64,000 nucleotides of DNA from Silurus meridionalis (Eukaryota > Chordata > Actinopteri > Siluriformes > Siluridae), in assembly GCF_014805685.1 (NCBI RefSeq), contig NC_060884.1, positions 11,005,356-11,069,355 of the forward strand. Direction: 5' to 3'. The position numbers were made by a program, and so were the translations under genes. Positions 22,375 to 34,370 of the stretch are shown here, piece after piece. Position 1 is the stretch's first letter. The number at the start of each line of letters is the position of its first letter. Below the pieces are notes generated by a model. It saw only the letters and a program-made list of their open reading frames with translations, had not been told where the DNA came from and made no database searches.

Positions 22375-23165
22375 TACTGTAAATCTAGAAAGGGTTACAA
22401 AATGATTATAAAGACTAGAAATTCACCTGCATAAAGTTAGGCAAACGATCTACAAATGGAGACAGTTGAGACATTGGCAGCAAGTTAAAGCAAGAAACAA
22501 CCCCAAGTCACAGCCAAAGATTTGAAGGCATCATTGGAACTGGCTATCATCTTGTCATCGAACAAGCAGGGTGTTTATGGCAGAATACTACAAAGAAAAC
22601 CGCTGCTTACTAAAAAAAACATTGCAAAAAAAGTTTGCAAAAGAGCATATTGATACGCCACAGCCGTATTGGCACAAGGTGTAAAGGTGTAAAACGGGCA
22701 CTGCATATCTTAATAAAAACATCATCTAAACTGTAAACTATGGTGGAGGAAGCATCATGATTTGGGCCTGTATTGCTGCATCAGGGCCTGGCCAGCTTGC
22801 AGTATTTGAGGGGAAGATGATCAGCTAAACATCAGCTAAAACTCTGTAGAAGTTGGGTGATGCAACAGGACAATGATCCAAAACACCGGAGCAAAGCCAA
22901 AACAGAATGGTTTAAAAAAAAATAATAATCCACCCAGACCTCAACCTACTAGAGATGCTATGGAATGACTTGAAGAGAGCCATACACATGAGATGTCCAA
23001 AGAATATGACAGAGCTAAAACAGTTCTGCCAGGAAGAATAGGGTAAAATTTCTTTTGAATGATTTGCAGGTCTGAGTCACAGCTAGAGAAAAAGCCTGGT
23101 TGAGGTTATTGCTGCCAGGGGGGGGCTCTTAAAATGTATTAATTTTAAGAGTTCACTTACTTTTT
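22375..23165 (+). pseudogene. Tc1-like transposase relic
   Basis: Blocks in order across shifting frames: HQGVYGRILQRKPLLTKKN near 22560-22620, GGGSIMIWACIAASGPGQL at about 22743-22800, QQDNDPKHRSKAKTEW (second catalytic Asp) at about 22870-22910, and DLNLLEMLWNDLKRAIH (third catalytic residue) at about 22935-22990. It belongs to the Tc1-like element whose ends are at 18674 and 23338. Multiple stops make it inactive. Confidence 0.75.
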
Positions 23166-23340
23166 TCATAATTGTGTATAATAAAAACACAGATGATCAG
23201 ATTTTTTTGTGTTATTATTTAGGCACATTGTATTTGTCAAAACTCTTGACTTCATGATGAATATCAGCTCACATTTTGACAAATTTATGCAGAATACTAT
23301 GAAATTCCAAAAGGTTCACATACTTTTTCTAGCCACTGTA

Positions 23341-26300
23341 GATATTATAAGAATGCCTTTGTTGATGGCCATCATGTTCTTTGAGATATTAACAAGGGAA
23401 ATTTATAAATCAAAATGAATTTTAAATAAACAAATGGAACAAATCAATACATTTACCTATAAAGGACTTATACAGGACACCTGTATATAAGGCAAAGAGT
23501 GGGTAAACTGTATTATTCTAGGCGTATATAAAATAAAGATTTTAAATTGAGGACATTCTCAGCCACAACTAAACAATACGAAACCCTTCAGTGTGAAGAT
23601 TCAGTGATGGAATGATTAGTATGAGGGTTACAGCTCATCTGACACACTCTTCATTACAAATCTATTTAGTGACGCTTCAGTCAGGAAGCTGACTCGGCAG
23701 ACACAATTTGCACATACTCCTCAATTATGAACTGCTAATTACAATCAATCTATTAATTAAGGTGGTTATGGAACATGAAGTAAGTCTATCAATACAAAAT
23801 AGGCAGCATGCAATTTATTGAAATTCCCAACTACAAGTTATCCGATATAAGAACTCATGCCAGTTCTGATGTTTGACTGCACTTTTCCCCTGAAAAACTG
23901 TACAGCATATCTGTATATGTATTCCATCTGTACATAGTGCATTAAAAAGTGAATACTTTTCAATGCCATCCTAATTGATTTTGACTAGTGTCACTTGAAA
24001 CGATAACATTGTTAAATTCTGAAATGATTGGTGTTTCCCTGTGAAGAGAGTATGTTTAAGATATTGTGGTGTAAGGTAACTCATCTGAGACTAGCCATTC
24101 TCCCCATTTCATACCCTAAATTTTCTAAATTATGACAAAGCTGAGCAGAATTTCACCCAAATGTAATGTTAATACAGCAGCTGAAGATGACTGCATTACA
24201 AGAAGGTGAGGTAAATTAACCCAGACATAAAAATAGGCCCGTACATTTCTTTTTTTTTTCTCTATCCCCAGAAGGTTTGAGTTTATGAACTGAATTTAAT
24301 GAGCAATTCTGTCTTTTAGTAGAACACATTCAATACTTCAATGTGTAAGATTTAGAAATATTAGAATTTAAGTGATGATAATAATACATTTTAATATTTA
24401 ACAATTTCCCAATCTACATAAAATTTGAAATATACTGCACTACATTATACTAATTCACACTGTGCAATATATTTCCGCACTGATTCAATGTGATGCATTT
24501 ACTAAAATATAATGTATTTTCAGTTTGAAAACTAGGCAACCTTTTGTTTCCTGTTCTCTGTTCCTGTGCTTGGATTGCAGCTTACAAAATTCATATGGGC
24601 TTTATTGTGCTAAAATGCTGATGTGGCATAGGGTATGCTGAACATGAGTTACGAGGTCACAATGCCATATGCTGTGTTTATGTGTAAAGCTATCATTATT
24701 CATGACTAAGAACTACTAACCAATGTTAGGGCAGGGGTGTGATCATAAAGTAATTAATCAGCAGGCCCTGGTTGCAATTTCCTGTTTAAATAATGTTGAA
24801 TATTCATAATTATCTAACATGCATTATGCTAGCCAGCTACAGACCTAAGTTAAACATTTAATTGCATTGTCTAAAAAAATGGTAAAACCTTGCAATGCAG
24901 TTATAGAACTGGGGATTTCCCAAGCTCATTAATTACATTTATTGCATTCTCTGTCATTAATTTTCATTCTTTTTTTTCCTTCCAGAAAACAATAAATGCG
25001 CAATATGCTTATAGAAATATCCCAACTTTCTAGTTTAACCAGAACTTTGTTATTACTTTTCTGTATATTTTCTGTGGGAAAAAATAGGGAATTTTGCTTT
25101 CATCACTTGCTTCATAAATCTAAATCCTGCATTAAAAAAAGAGGAGGCTACATTGAACTTAGCAAACTACCAACAGTAAACCTCTCTTGGAATGTCATTA
25201 CAGAAACAAATGCAAAATTTGGTAAAATTTTAAAAGATCTCAAGTTTTCATTCAGGTTGAGAATAAAACAGACAATAGACAGATACAGACACAAAGTAAA
25301 TCACTCTTCAGGTTTAAGTAAGTTATACTTTGTGAACTTACACGGTCTGGAATGGGAAGAACAGTAATATTATGAAACTCAGTTAAAGTTGTATAGGGCA
25401 TGGTGATTTCTTTCCTGCTCTATGCTTTGACAGCTAGGTTTCTTGATTTATTAATGAGCATTGTGCCTGCTGCCAAGAAGCATTAAAGTGGACTGAAAGA
25501 CTGAATGGTAAGGATAAGCAAATATGCTTAGAAAAGCAATTTACAAATTCAAAACAAATAAAACAGAGATTCATTCTCTTCCAGTGGCTTTACAGAAAAA
25601 GAAAAATTTGCTTGGATATAATCAAATGATGACATCTTCCATTTCCATGGATCACCTTGCCTAAGGCTATAGGAAGGTAGTGTATGTTGTTATAGCTTAG
25701 ACAAAAGAGTCTTTTTATGATCAAGAAGGTTAGTTATAGCCTGCTAGAAACTACAATGTTGCTGCTTCTTCATGATGTACTGAAGCGTGGTAGCAATTTG
25801 AAGTCAGTCCCAGAATTAAAGTGTGTCTAATAACAGCAAGGAAACAGCACTTTAAAAGCAAGGTCACTCCCTCAGATCACTGGTGCTCCTGCAGGGAGGG
25901 CACATGTGCATGGTCATATGACCAAAAGTGCTTCAGGACTACCCAAGGTGCTTCAGGACTAATCAAATTATTCTTAAAATGATGCACTATATTTTACTAT
26001 GTACAGTGTATATTGATATAAAGGTTTGCAAAAGACATATTGATCATGGAAGAAGAAACATCAAGAATTTAAGTTGTATTTAAACCATTTACTTGCATAC
26101 ATACTAGGTGGTATAGTTGGGTTGTTTGTTTCATTATTGGTATGATTTGGTATCGGCCAAGCACATTAGTCTAGACATTTTGGTTCTGTGACAATATTTA
26201 AATCAAAATGTTAACTGTCCTGATTTTTAAACATATAGACTTTGTTGATCATAGGCAGCAGCTGAATAGCAGTATTCAATGTTGATGCATTAGAAACAGG

Positions 26301-26785
26301 AAATTGGGCAACTTTCAGGTTTTTAGCAGCTTTAACTAGGGCTAAATCATGATGGATAGAAGATAGGGTCATAACATTCTCAAAATGTCAAAAGGTCTTG
26401 TCAGTGTTCCTGGAATACTGTGGTTAGTACAAATTAGAACAGTGGTCCAATCTCACAGGGGACACACCGGCTACTAAACAAGCAAATGTTAGTCATGAAA
26501 AAAAGGTGTCACAACATACAGTGCATTACAGCTTGCAGCTTGCTATGTGTGGGGCTGTGCAAATGCAGACTGGTCAAGCCACCCATGCTGACCTGTATCC
26601 ACTACCAAAAGCTAAATTATGAGAAGAACACAAGAGGAAGTGTAATGCCCTGTTTTGTCTTCATTTTCTTAGAGTCAAGGTCTTAATTAGGTAGGTCAGG
26701 CCATTCGATTTAACTTTCACTTAAAAATATTTTCTTGAATAGCATATATTTTGTTAGCCAATGTTTAACTCTGATAAAAATTGAT
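23341..26785. other. Unassigned, element-poor non-coding stretch
   Basis: No mobile element is recognised here. An open frame at 24996-25367 (123 codons) has no recognisable domain and biased AT-rich composition. The part 24530-24990 contains several TAATTA-type homeodomain motifs; see findings. Confidence 0.5.
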
Positions 26786-26894
<109 letters not shown>

Positions 26895-26899
26895 ACACA

Positions 26900-28190
26900 C
26901 AGTATACAGTCTGCAATATTGAAGTCACCTCATCTACTAGCAGGGTACTTGCAATGCTGAGCCATAGCAGTGGTACCATCTATCTTCCTAATCTATGTCA
27001 CCCTATACTGAAGATTAAGTCTCTCACCTTCCAGTTTTACTGCTGCTTCACTGTGGAGGGCTGTGTACACTATCTCACATGCAGCAGTGTATTAGAGAGT
27101 GTACGGAGGCATGCAAAAAATTTTAGTGCATCTACTGAAACTGAATGGTTGCAATAAATTTATTTATTGCTGGTCTTTTTAACAAATGAATTTTCTTTTG
27201 AAAAAGTGTCATCACTGGTAATACATTCTATATAATGTGCAATAATGAAATGAGCAAACAGATTTGACTATCCATAAATGACACATGTATATGAGGTGTA
27301 AGAAAAAGCACAGTATATAGCATATAGAATAAAATTAAAAACCACCAAGGTTCAAATTGCATAGAGTAGAATTGCATTACTGAAGCATTTCCTGGGGAAT
27401 AGTTCAAGGCAAAGTAAATGGACATCTGCTTGCAGATATAATTGAAAAAAAAAATGTATCCAGCCAGCTCTGATCAGAGAGCCATATGTATTCTCTATAT
27501 TATACATGCAGGTGAATCCTTAGCAGGTCATAAATGACACCAAGCATGTCAAGCATGGGATGTAGCTGAATGAGCTAAAGATCACATTTATAACAAGTCT
27601 GTTGGTACATGACTGTATTCAACACTGTGTCTTGTTTTTTGTAGCAACTCTAAGATTAAACAAAAGAAAACAAAACAAAAAAAAACCACATGTCCCCCCA
27701 CACACACACATTTTATTTACCATAGTCATAGTGCACTTCAGAGAAAAGCAAACATCAAAGTTTACCATAAGATGCCCATTGTTTTAAGACTAATTTTTTC
27801 ATCTTACATGAAACTTTTTGCTTTTCTCTGAAGTGCATTACTGAATCTGGGGACTGGATGCAGTAATGCAAAAAAAATCTAAATAACAGTAAATGTAAAT
27901 TAATAGATCCAATGGCAAACTCCAAAGGGCATTTTGTCTTGAGGATTTGCCCGTCAGCTTTAAAAGGAAGATATGAAAAACACAAAAACAATTGCACACA
28001 GGCCAAATCTAAACCATACCTGAACACACACAGGGATTACTGTTGAATTAATTTGAGTTCATTTCAATTCATTGGACTGATGTAAACAGTTTGATGCAAC
28101 AAATTGGAATTTGTGCTGAGCAAACACAACATACACCTACTGTATACACACCAGCAAACTTAATTTAAATAAATTAATATGTACTGCTTT
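26900..28190. other. Unassigned non-coding sequence with one hairpin
   Basis: No element or gene recognised. An imperfect hairpin lies at 27732-27836; see findings. Confidence 0.5.
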
Positions 28191-28220
28191 GACTAACTCC
28201 ATGTCAACAGAAATTGGTTC

Positions 28221-28222
28221 AA

Positions 28223-28289
<67 letters not shown>
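28221..28289. repeat. (GAAA)n microsatellite
   Basis: About 17 contiguous GAAA units. It accounts for the Ser-Phe-rich end of the minus-strand open frame here. Confidence 0.95.
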
Positions 28290-28339
28290 CTGGGATCCTG
28301 TCCTGTCAAATTCTGTGCAGCCTTGTTTTCATTGCTGAG

Positions 28340-28726
28340 CGAACTGTACACTATTAAATCCTTTTCCTCGCGCCCTGAGCCTCGTGATGCAACAGCATGA
28401 GCACGGCTGCATCCATTATATTTAGACGCATTCATCGACTGCTTGAGTGTCTCTATTAAGGATGATAAGTTGCGTCCCTCACCTTTGAAAAGATGGTCCG
28501 CGATCGGACTGCGCCAGTGATGCTCCGGAAAGGAAAAATCTGATGTCCGAACAGTAGCCGTGGTCTTTCTAAAAGACTGAACAAGCGGCAAACCGAAACT
28601 CCTCCTCCCGTGCCCTCGGAAACACACATCGCACATCGCCGTTTCGCGCACAGTTTCCAAGTTCATGAATGACAGAGATTTATCAGATTTGAAACGAATT
28701 CCGACGTAACACAAGTGCCCCCCCAC
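28340..28726 (-). promoter_or_regulatory. CpG-rich patch, possible first exon on minus strand
   Basis: About 25-30 CpG dinucleotides fall within roughly 350 bp (for example GTCCGCGATCGGACTGCG near 28497 and CATCGCACATCGCCGTTTCG near 28628), while flanking DNA has almost none. On the minus strand the frame is open from 28726 and meets a strong splice-donor match AAAG|GTGAGG with the exon edge at 28483. The predicted residues (from an internal MNLETVRETAMCDVCF) match no family I recognise. Interpretation as an unmethylated promoter with a first exon is inference; a degraded GC-rich element is the alternative. Confidence 0.35.
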
Positions 28727-28739
28727 AAAGCAGGCTATG

Positions 28740-29340
28740 AAAAATTCTCATGCAGCTTTAAACAAGAACAAGACCAATGCTTCAATGAGTCTAAGATAAT
28801 GAATCTGAAAAAATAATGAATACCTGTAAAGGCAAAAATGAATTACTTATACTGACAATGGCAGAGGGGGAAAAGTAGAGAACTCTTGCTTTTAGATTTA
28901 TGTAAATTGCAAGACTGTCACAAATCGAGTACAGAAAACATTTTATGGTTTAATAATAATAGAATGTCAGTTAAGGAAAAAATATCTTTAAAAAAATGTA
29001 ATCTGTATTGTGAATACTAACCATCTGCAACATATTTTGTCGTACAAATGTACCCATTTTTTCTATTTTTTGTATGATCACTGACACTATTTTATAAACA
29101 TTTTCGTGGTTAATAGTTAAAGATTCCAATCCTTAAGCGTTCTAAAATCCATTTATTAGCATTAATGCTGCAGCACATGACAAAAAAACATATATTAAAA
29201 AAAAAACTCAGTTTAAAATTATAAGTTAAGTGGACACATTTTTCATAAAAAAAGATTTACCTGCATGTTAACTACTATTTTGTCCAATGAAAATAAACAA
29301 TTAAGTTGGGAAAACTTATAAAATATTTTGATTTCATAAT
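28740..29340. other. Unassigned AT-rich sequence
   Basis: Lies between the two candidate promoter regions. No element recognised. Confidence 0.45.
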
Positions 29341-29454
29341 TTCAGCGTTTCACTTCGTGTAATTGTGCATGCGCAGTCTGTTTCCGTAGCATTTTGCACA
29401 GGGTTTCCCCTCATCAACTGCATTTTAGAAAGGGCTGGATGTTCTCTGGTTCAG
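29341..29454 (+). promoter_or_regulatory. Possible first exon and promoter of a zinc-finger gene
   Basis: A short segment with several CpGs and an NRF1-like TGCATGCGCA at 29366-29375 ends in a good splice donor, GGTTCAG|GTAAAC at 29454/29455. A matching acceptor (CTTTTCATAG) is found at 30494, directly ahead of the zinc-finger reading frame. No start codon is assigned here, so it would be 5' untranslated sequence. Inferred only from splice signals and position. Confidence 0.3.
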
Positions 29455-30494
29455 GTAAACTTTCCTTTAGTTTTATTATCGTACAATAAAATAAATATAT
29501 AATATATAAAGAAATAACCTGAATACATTATACAAATGTTTAACGTAAAATGTAACATGTTTTGGGAAGACTATTTTAAGGAATGTAATATTTTGCAATG
29601 AGCTCAGACAGCTAACATGCTTCATTTGAAGGTCGTGTTCAGTTCACTTTGTAAAATTTGATTGAAATGTGTATCAAAATACACAATTTTATTGTGTAAG
29701 TTATAGTTATTACAATAAACTGTATTTAAATGGATTGTGTGTTGTGGATTGAGTTAATAGAATCTCTAGTATTTAAGTCAATAAAGAAGCATACGAAAGG
29801 CATATGATACACAGTCATACGCCTAATGCTAATTACAAATGCTAAATTGAGAATGAATCTTTCTTTTTGGATAAATCTTTGATTGATTTGCGTTAGAGAA
29901 AGGCTTTAAGACCAGGCAGAATCCTCTGCCAGCTGGTCAGTTCCATTTTACCGTCCGCATTTTGCTTTCTGTAAATCAGTTTTGGCTAATGTTAATGCAA
30001 AACACGTGATTATTGATCATCCAGCTACGCCACAGAGCACTACTTTTTGAAAAAAATCTATCTGAGTGAATGCCGTTACTCAGTCAACAAGGACAGTTGT
30101 TAGTATTATTAAAAAGTGGGGGAAAACAGCATTTTACATTTAAGTAAGTTATAGGGTATTCTTAGCCTTGTTAACCCTGTCGTTATTTCTGATCTTAAAG
30201 ATACAAAATAACATGCTTTTCATAACATCTGGTCTAAAACACAAAAAATCTATCATCATGTTCAATTATCAGCAAATGTCTAGTATTTCAGGAGCTTAGT
30301 TTTTTTTAGCATAGCTCTTCTTAGCACCATTTAACTAGTTAAATGTAATTTGTCATTATTGTTTTGCTTTGTGATTCATTGAAATTTTCTCATTTTTTGT
30401 ATGTAATATTAATGTTGTGTTTCAACAATTAATGTCAATTTAGATGGAATGTAACTCTGCACATGTCAAACTGTTTTTGTTTTTCTTTTCATAG

Positions 30495-31052
30495 GTCTGA
30501 ATGCAGTGTAAGCTTTGCAGATTTGCCCACAGTAGCACAGAGGTCCTCTTAAAACACTACAGGCTTCGGCACAATCGAGGGTGATCCTGACAGCATCCTT
30601 GCTTGTATACTGACTGCATGTGCACTTTTAAAACTTTAGGTGCGTTAAAAACACATTTAACAAGATCACACAAACACACTGCTGCATTTACTGGCAAATT
30701 TAATTTTTCATGCGAGTTATGTGATTTCAAAGATTTTTGTCAGCCATCACAGTTTTTAAACCATTTCAGAAATAATTTGAGGAGGCATGACACAGTCAAT
30801 TGTCCTTTTAAAGACTGTAAGCTGACAACCAATGTCCTTTCAACTTTTAGTTGCCACATATCCTGGAAGCATAAATCTGAAGGTTTTAACTTTTTTTGTG
30901 TCTTTCAGGCTTCTGATGTGCAACTCAAACAAAAGCCACAGCTCTCAAAGGTCTACCTTTGTATTTTCTCATACCTGAGGTATGATCCAGATCCTGTAAA
31001 GAGAAAACAGTTTTGTCTGGTGTCCGAAACTAATATGCCAACTGTTCTATAA
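30495..31052 (+). pseudogene. C2H2-type zinc-finger coding exon, broken
   Basis: After a splice-acceptor-like TTCTTTTCATAG the frame starts at ATG 30501: MQCKLCRFAHSS...LLKHYRLRH is a first CxxC...H-H finger, then two in-frame TGA stops at 30582 and 30588, after which the same frame runs open to 31052. It continues with CLYTDCMCTFKTLGALKTHL, CELCDFKDFCQ...FLNHFRNNLRRH and CPFKDCKLTTNVLSTFSCH, three or more further Cys/His clusters. The pattern resembles a multicopy fish zinc-finger family of unknown function. After about 30880 an internal GTTTTAAC...GTCTTTCAG looks like a collapsed intron. The stops argue for a pseudogene; if a short alternative splice or sequencing error removes them, a gene remains possible. 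No symbol assigned. Confidence 0.55.
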
Positions 31053-31164
31053 GCCAAACAGCAGGGGAAAGAGTAGAATGGAGGAGGCAAAGTGTTGGCA
31101 AAAAATTATTTATTGAATAATCCTATTTGAATACTTTTCAGTAATGAGTTTGACAGCACAAATT

Positions 31165-31375
31165 AAAAGTGTTACACTATATTGCCAAAGATATTGGGAC
31201 ACCCCCTTTCTATTCTAACATGAAAATGCCTCTGTGTATAAGGCAAGGTTCAAAAGGAAATGATTGACTCAGTAAGAACTTGACTGGTCTGCATAAAGCT
31301 AATCCTAATTCCAGCTGAACACCTCTGGTGGACGTTAAATGCAGACCTTGAGCCAAAAACCAAACACCAATGACT
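31165..31375 (+). mobile_element. Tc1-like element relic, 5' end with internal deletion
   Basis: CTATATTGCCAAAGATATTGGGACACCCC is a typical left end of a fish Tc1-like family (written here only in part); after a deletion, AGCTGAACACCTCTGGTGGA resembles the transposase region around the third catalytic residue. The right end of the same family appears separately at 47.7-47.9 kb. Confidence 0.55.
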
Positions 31376-31689
31376 TGTACGTATGGGTAGTCATTTTAGA
31401 CACTTCCAAAACTGTTGGAACAGAGATGGGAATACAATTTGTAAATACATGAATTATGTTTTGCATCTTTTTTGCCACAGTTTTGGAAGTGCCTTTGTGT
31501 TGCGTTGTGGTGAGTTCGGTGAGTTCCATTGAGTTTCCCACCGACATTTCACGACTGTCAAAACTGGCTGTTACTCTCATTCCCCGGCTCCGCGAGGAAC
31601 TTCATCTCCCAGACATCCCTTGACCAGCTTCAACTTTGCCGGGAGAGAGAAGCCTGAGAACTATCCATCCAAACCATCCTAGGATGCCC
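31376..31689. other. Unassigned sequence before the Gypsy element
   Basis: AT-rich sequence turning GC-richer from about 31500. It may include degraded Gypsy or LTR sequence, but no ends are visible. Confidence 0.4.
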
Positions 31690-34043
31690 ACTGAGGGGGG
31701 GCTGGGTTAAATACTACGCTCCCACCATCACGCTACAAGTGAGGTTATTTCACCAAGAGGAGATTAAATTCATGTTTCTGGATGGTCAGCATCATTCTGG
31801 GGTGGCCCTGGCTCAATAAACAGGCTCCCAGGTGTTTTTGGGACCCCTGTGATATCCTGAAATGGAGTCCATGGTGCACAGTGCTTACTCACCTTCCTTC
31901 ACGTATCTCAGAGGCCGTGACTGTGGCCACTACACGCGTCGAGGGAGCTCCAGAACCAACCAAGGTGGAGATCCCGGTGGAGTATCGCCCCTTTGTGGAT
32001 GTGTTCAGTGAACAAGCCACAACTCGTCTCCCACCCTCACATGGGACTGTGCAATCGAGCTATTACCTGTAGCCAAACTACCCAAGGGCCGGGTGTACCC
32101 CTTTTTCACTTCCTTCCATGCAAGGCCATGAAGGAGTATTTCCAACAGGCCCTCCTTTAGGGGTTCATCGTTCTGTCCTCTTCACCCGCCGCCTCCAGCT
32201 TTTTCTTCGTGGAGAAGAAGGACGGCGGTCTTTGGCCTTGCATTGACTATAGGAACTTGAATGCTCAGATCGCACCACCTCCGTACCCTCTTTCTCTGGT
32301 CCCGCCCCCCCTGGAGAACTTACGTGAGGCCCGGATCTTCACAAAGTTGGACTTAAGGAGCACATATAAACTCGTGTGGATCCGGGAGGGGGACGAGTGA
32401 AAGACCGCCTTTATCACCCCACCTGGGCATTATAAATATCAGGTCATGCCGTACGGCCTCTTAATCTCTCCGGCGGTCTTCCAAGGGTTTATGAATGAGG
32501 CGTTCCGGCCCTTCCTCCAGAGGTTCATCATTGTCTACATTAACGATATTCTTACTTCTCCCGGACGCCCCAGGAACACAAAGACCACGTGACTAGCGTA
32601 CTGCAGCTGCTATGCCAGCACAGCCTCTACCTCAACCTCCCCAAGTGCGAGTTCCACAGGTCAGAGATTCAATTCCTGGGGTATGTCATCAACGCGGCTG
32701 GGATCCAAATGTATGAGAGAAAGGTAAGGACGGTTCGGGACTGGCCGCCTCCGACATCCATAATGAAGCTCCAAAGCTTTCTGGGCTTTGTGAACTTCTA
32801 TCGCCGGTTCATCCGGGGTTTTAGCCTTAGCACGGCTCCACTCTCTTTTTTTTTGTTCCAAAGAGAAGGCAAAGACTCTGCAGTGAACCCCTGAGGCAGA
32901 AGCGGCCTTCCATGAGCTCTGGAGGAAGTTATGTACCGCTCCCCTCTTATGCCATCCAGATCCTCAACGACCGTTTATTGTGGAGGTGGACGCTTCCTCT
33001 ACTGGCGTGGGACCCTGTCCCAACAGTCCGGGGACCCGTCTCAGATCCACCCATGTGCATTCTTCTCCCGGAAGCTATCACCAGCTAAACAGAACTATGA
33101 CATAGGGAACCGCAAACTGTTTGCCATAAAATCAGCATTGGAAGTGTGGAGACAGCCCTAGAGGCGGTTAAAGCCCTTTTTCACAGCCTCCCAGAGGAGA
33201 TTGTGTCAGATCGCGGGCCCCAGTTCAGGTCTCGTGTCTGGGGAGCATTCTTCCGACTCCTGGGTGTGTCGTCAACCAATCTTCCGGTTACCATCCACAA
33301 TCTAATGGCCAGACTGAACAGAAGATTCAGAAGGAAGAAGTTGGTATCTAAGGACCTACTGCCATCAGGACCAGACAGAGTGGAGTTGGTTTCCACCATG
33401 GGTGGAGTATGCACAGAACTCCCTACATCAAGACACGACCGGCCTCACCCCCTTTCAGTGCGTGCTAGGGTTTCAGCCGCCCTTGTTCCTGTGGTCTGAT
33501 GAGCCATCCCCTGTGCCAGCCCGTGGACTACTGGTTCAAGGAGAGTGTGCGGGTGTATGGGAGTCTGCACATACCCAGTTACGACGGGCCCTCCGTAACA
33601 CACAGAGGCACGCGGACACTCGGCAGTTGGAAGCACCATCCTTCCACCCGGCAGACCAGGTGTGTTTGTCCACAAGGGACCTGCGGCTGCCGTGTCGGAA
33701 GCTCACCCCACATTTTATGTGTCTCTCTTGAAACCGTTTGTTCCGTCCATTTCTCATCTCCAAGATGATGCTGGGGACCTCCCTCCACCTGAAGTGCTGG
33801 ACCAACCATCAGTTTACTCAATGCGGGAGATCCTGGACTCTCGCAGTTGAGGCGGCCAGTTGGGATACCTGGTCGACTGGGAGGGCTACGGTCCGGAGGA
33901 GCACTCATGGGTGTCCCGGCAGGACGTGCTGTACCCGACTGTCCTGGAGGAGTTCCATGCCGCTTATCTGCTGCACCCGGTGCCCTGGGCTCGGGGTAGG
34001 CCCAGGTGCCGGCCTCGGGCGTCAAGAGCCACCCCGGGGGTGA
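31690..34043 (+). pseudogene. Chromodomain Gypsy pol polyprotein, broken
   Basis: Domains in order: protease C-terminal part (ITLQVRLFHQEEIKF at about 31725; ILGWPWLNK at about 31787), reverse transcriptase ([17 protein letters not shown] at 32209; [11 protein letters not shown] near 32340; [18 protein letters not shown] near 32450; active site YIND at 32536-32547), connection (CEFHRSEIQFLGYV near 32648; FVNFYRRFIRGFS near 32790), RNase H (VEVDAS near 32978; [17 protein letters not shown] near 33064), then a jump into the integrase core ([16 protein letters not shown] near 33195), its C-terminal part ([20 protein letters not shown] near 33405) and a chromodomain ([17 protein letters not shown] near 33860). 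Stops at 32398 and 33848, several frameshifts and the loss between RNase H and integrase inactivate it. The 5' LTR, gag and most of protease are absent. Confidence 0.85.
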
Positions 34044-34370
34044 TGTCAGGGAACCACCCACTTCACCTTTCCTGCACACCTCTTCCGCACGGAGCCAGTC
34101 TCCATCATAGTAACTACTGACACCTGACGCTCATTACTAGTGGGCCTACTTAAGGCTCTCACTCCCTCATGCCCTTTGTCAGTTCTAAACAGGTTATGCT
34201 AAAGAAATCATTCAGACTTTGTAGACCTCGCCTGTCCTCGGGCTACCATGGATATTCTTTCCCTATCATCGGCTATGGGTTTCTCTGAACTATATTGACT
34301 TTTACCAGTATTCTCTCATTCACTCTTCCATACATTCACGGGTTCCACCTATGTTTGCCCCAGCGTAACA
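34044..34370 (+). mobile_element. Gypsy 3' LTR
   Basis: TGTCAGGGAACCACCC to GCGTAACA, about 327 bp, immediately after the chromodomain frame and a purine-rich CCGGGGGTGA. The position and TG...CA ends fit a 3' LTR. Confidence 0.75.

Larger units (their letters stand above)
18674..23338 (+). mobile_element. Old Tc1-like element split by later insertions
   Basis: Left end CAGTGGCAAGAAAAAGTATG after TA at 18672-18673; right end complementary (CATACTTTTTCTAGCCACTG) before TA at 23339-23340. Terminal repeats extend inward through GTGAAC and TTTGGAATT blocks. The element proper occupies about 18674-19140 and 22320-23338; between them sit a DIRS copy and an L2 fragment, both reversed. Microsatellite AAT lies in the left arm. 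Confidence 0.8.

Noticed and set aside
24996..25367. 123-codon open frame as a host gene
   Set aside because: No recognisable domain, AT-rich codon use and no splice or promoter context that I can see.
28193..28345. Ser/Phe-rich C-terminal half of the 177-codon minus-strand frame
   Set aside because: It is the (GAAA)n microsatellite read on the minus strand; only the upstream CpG-rich part was kept as a candidate exon.
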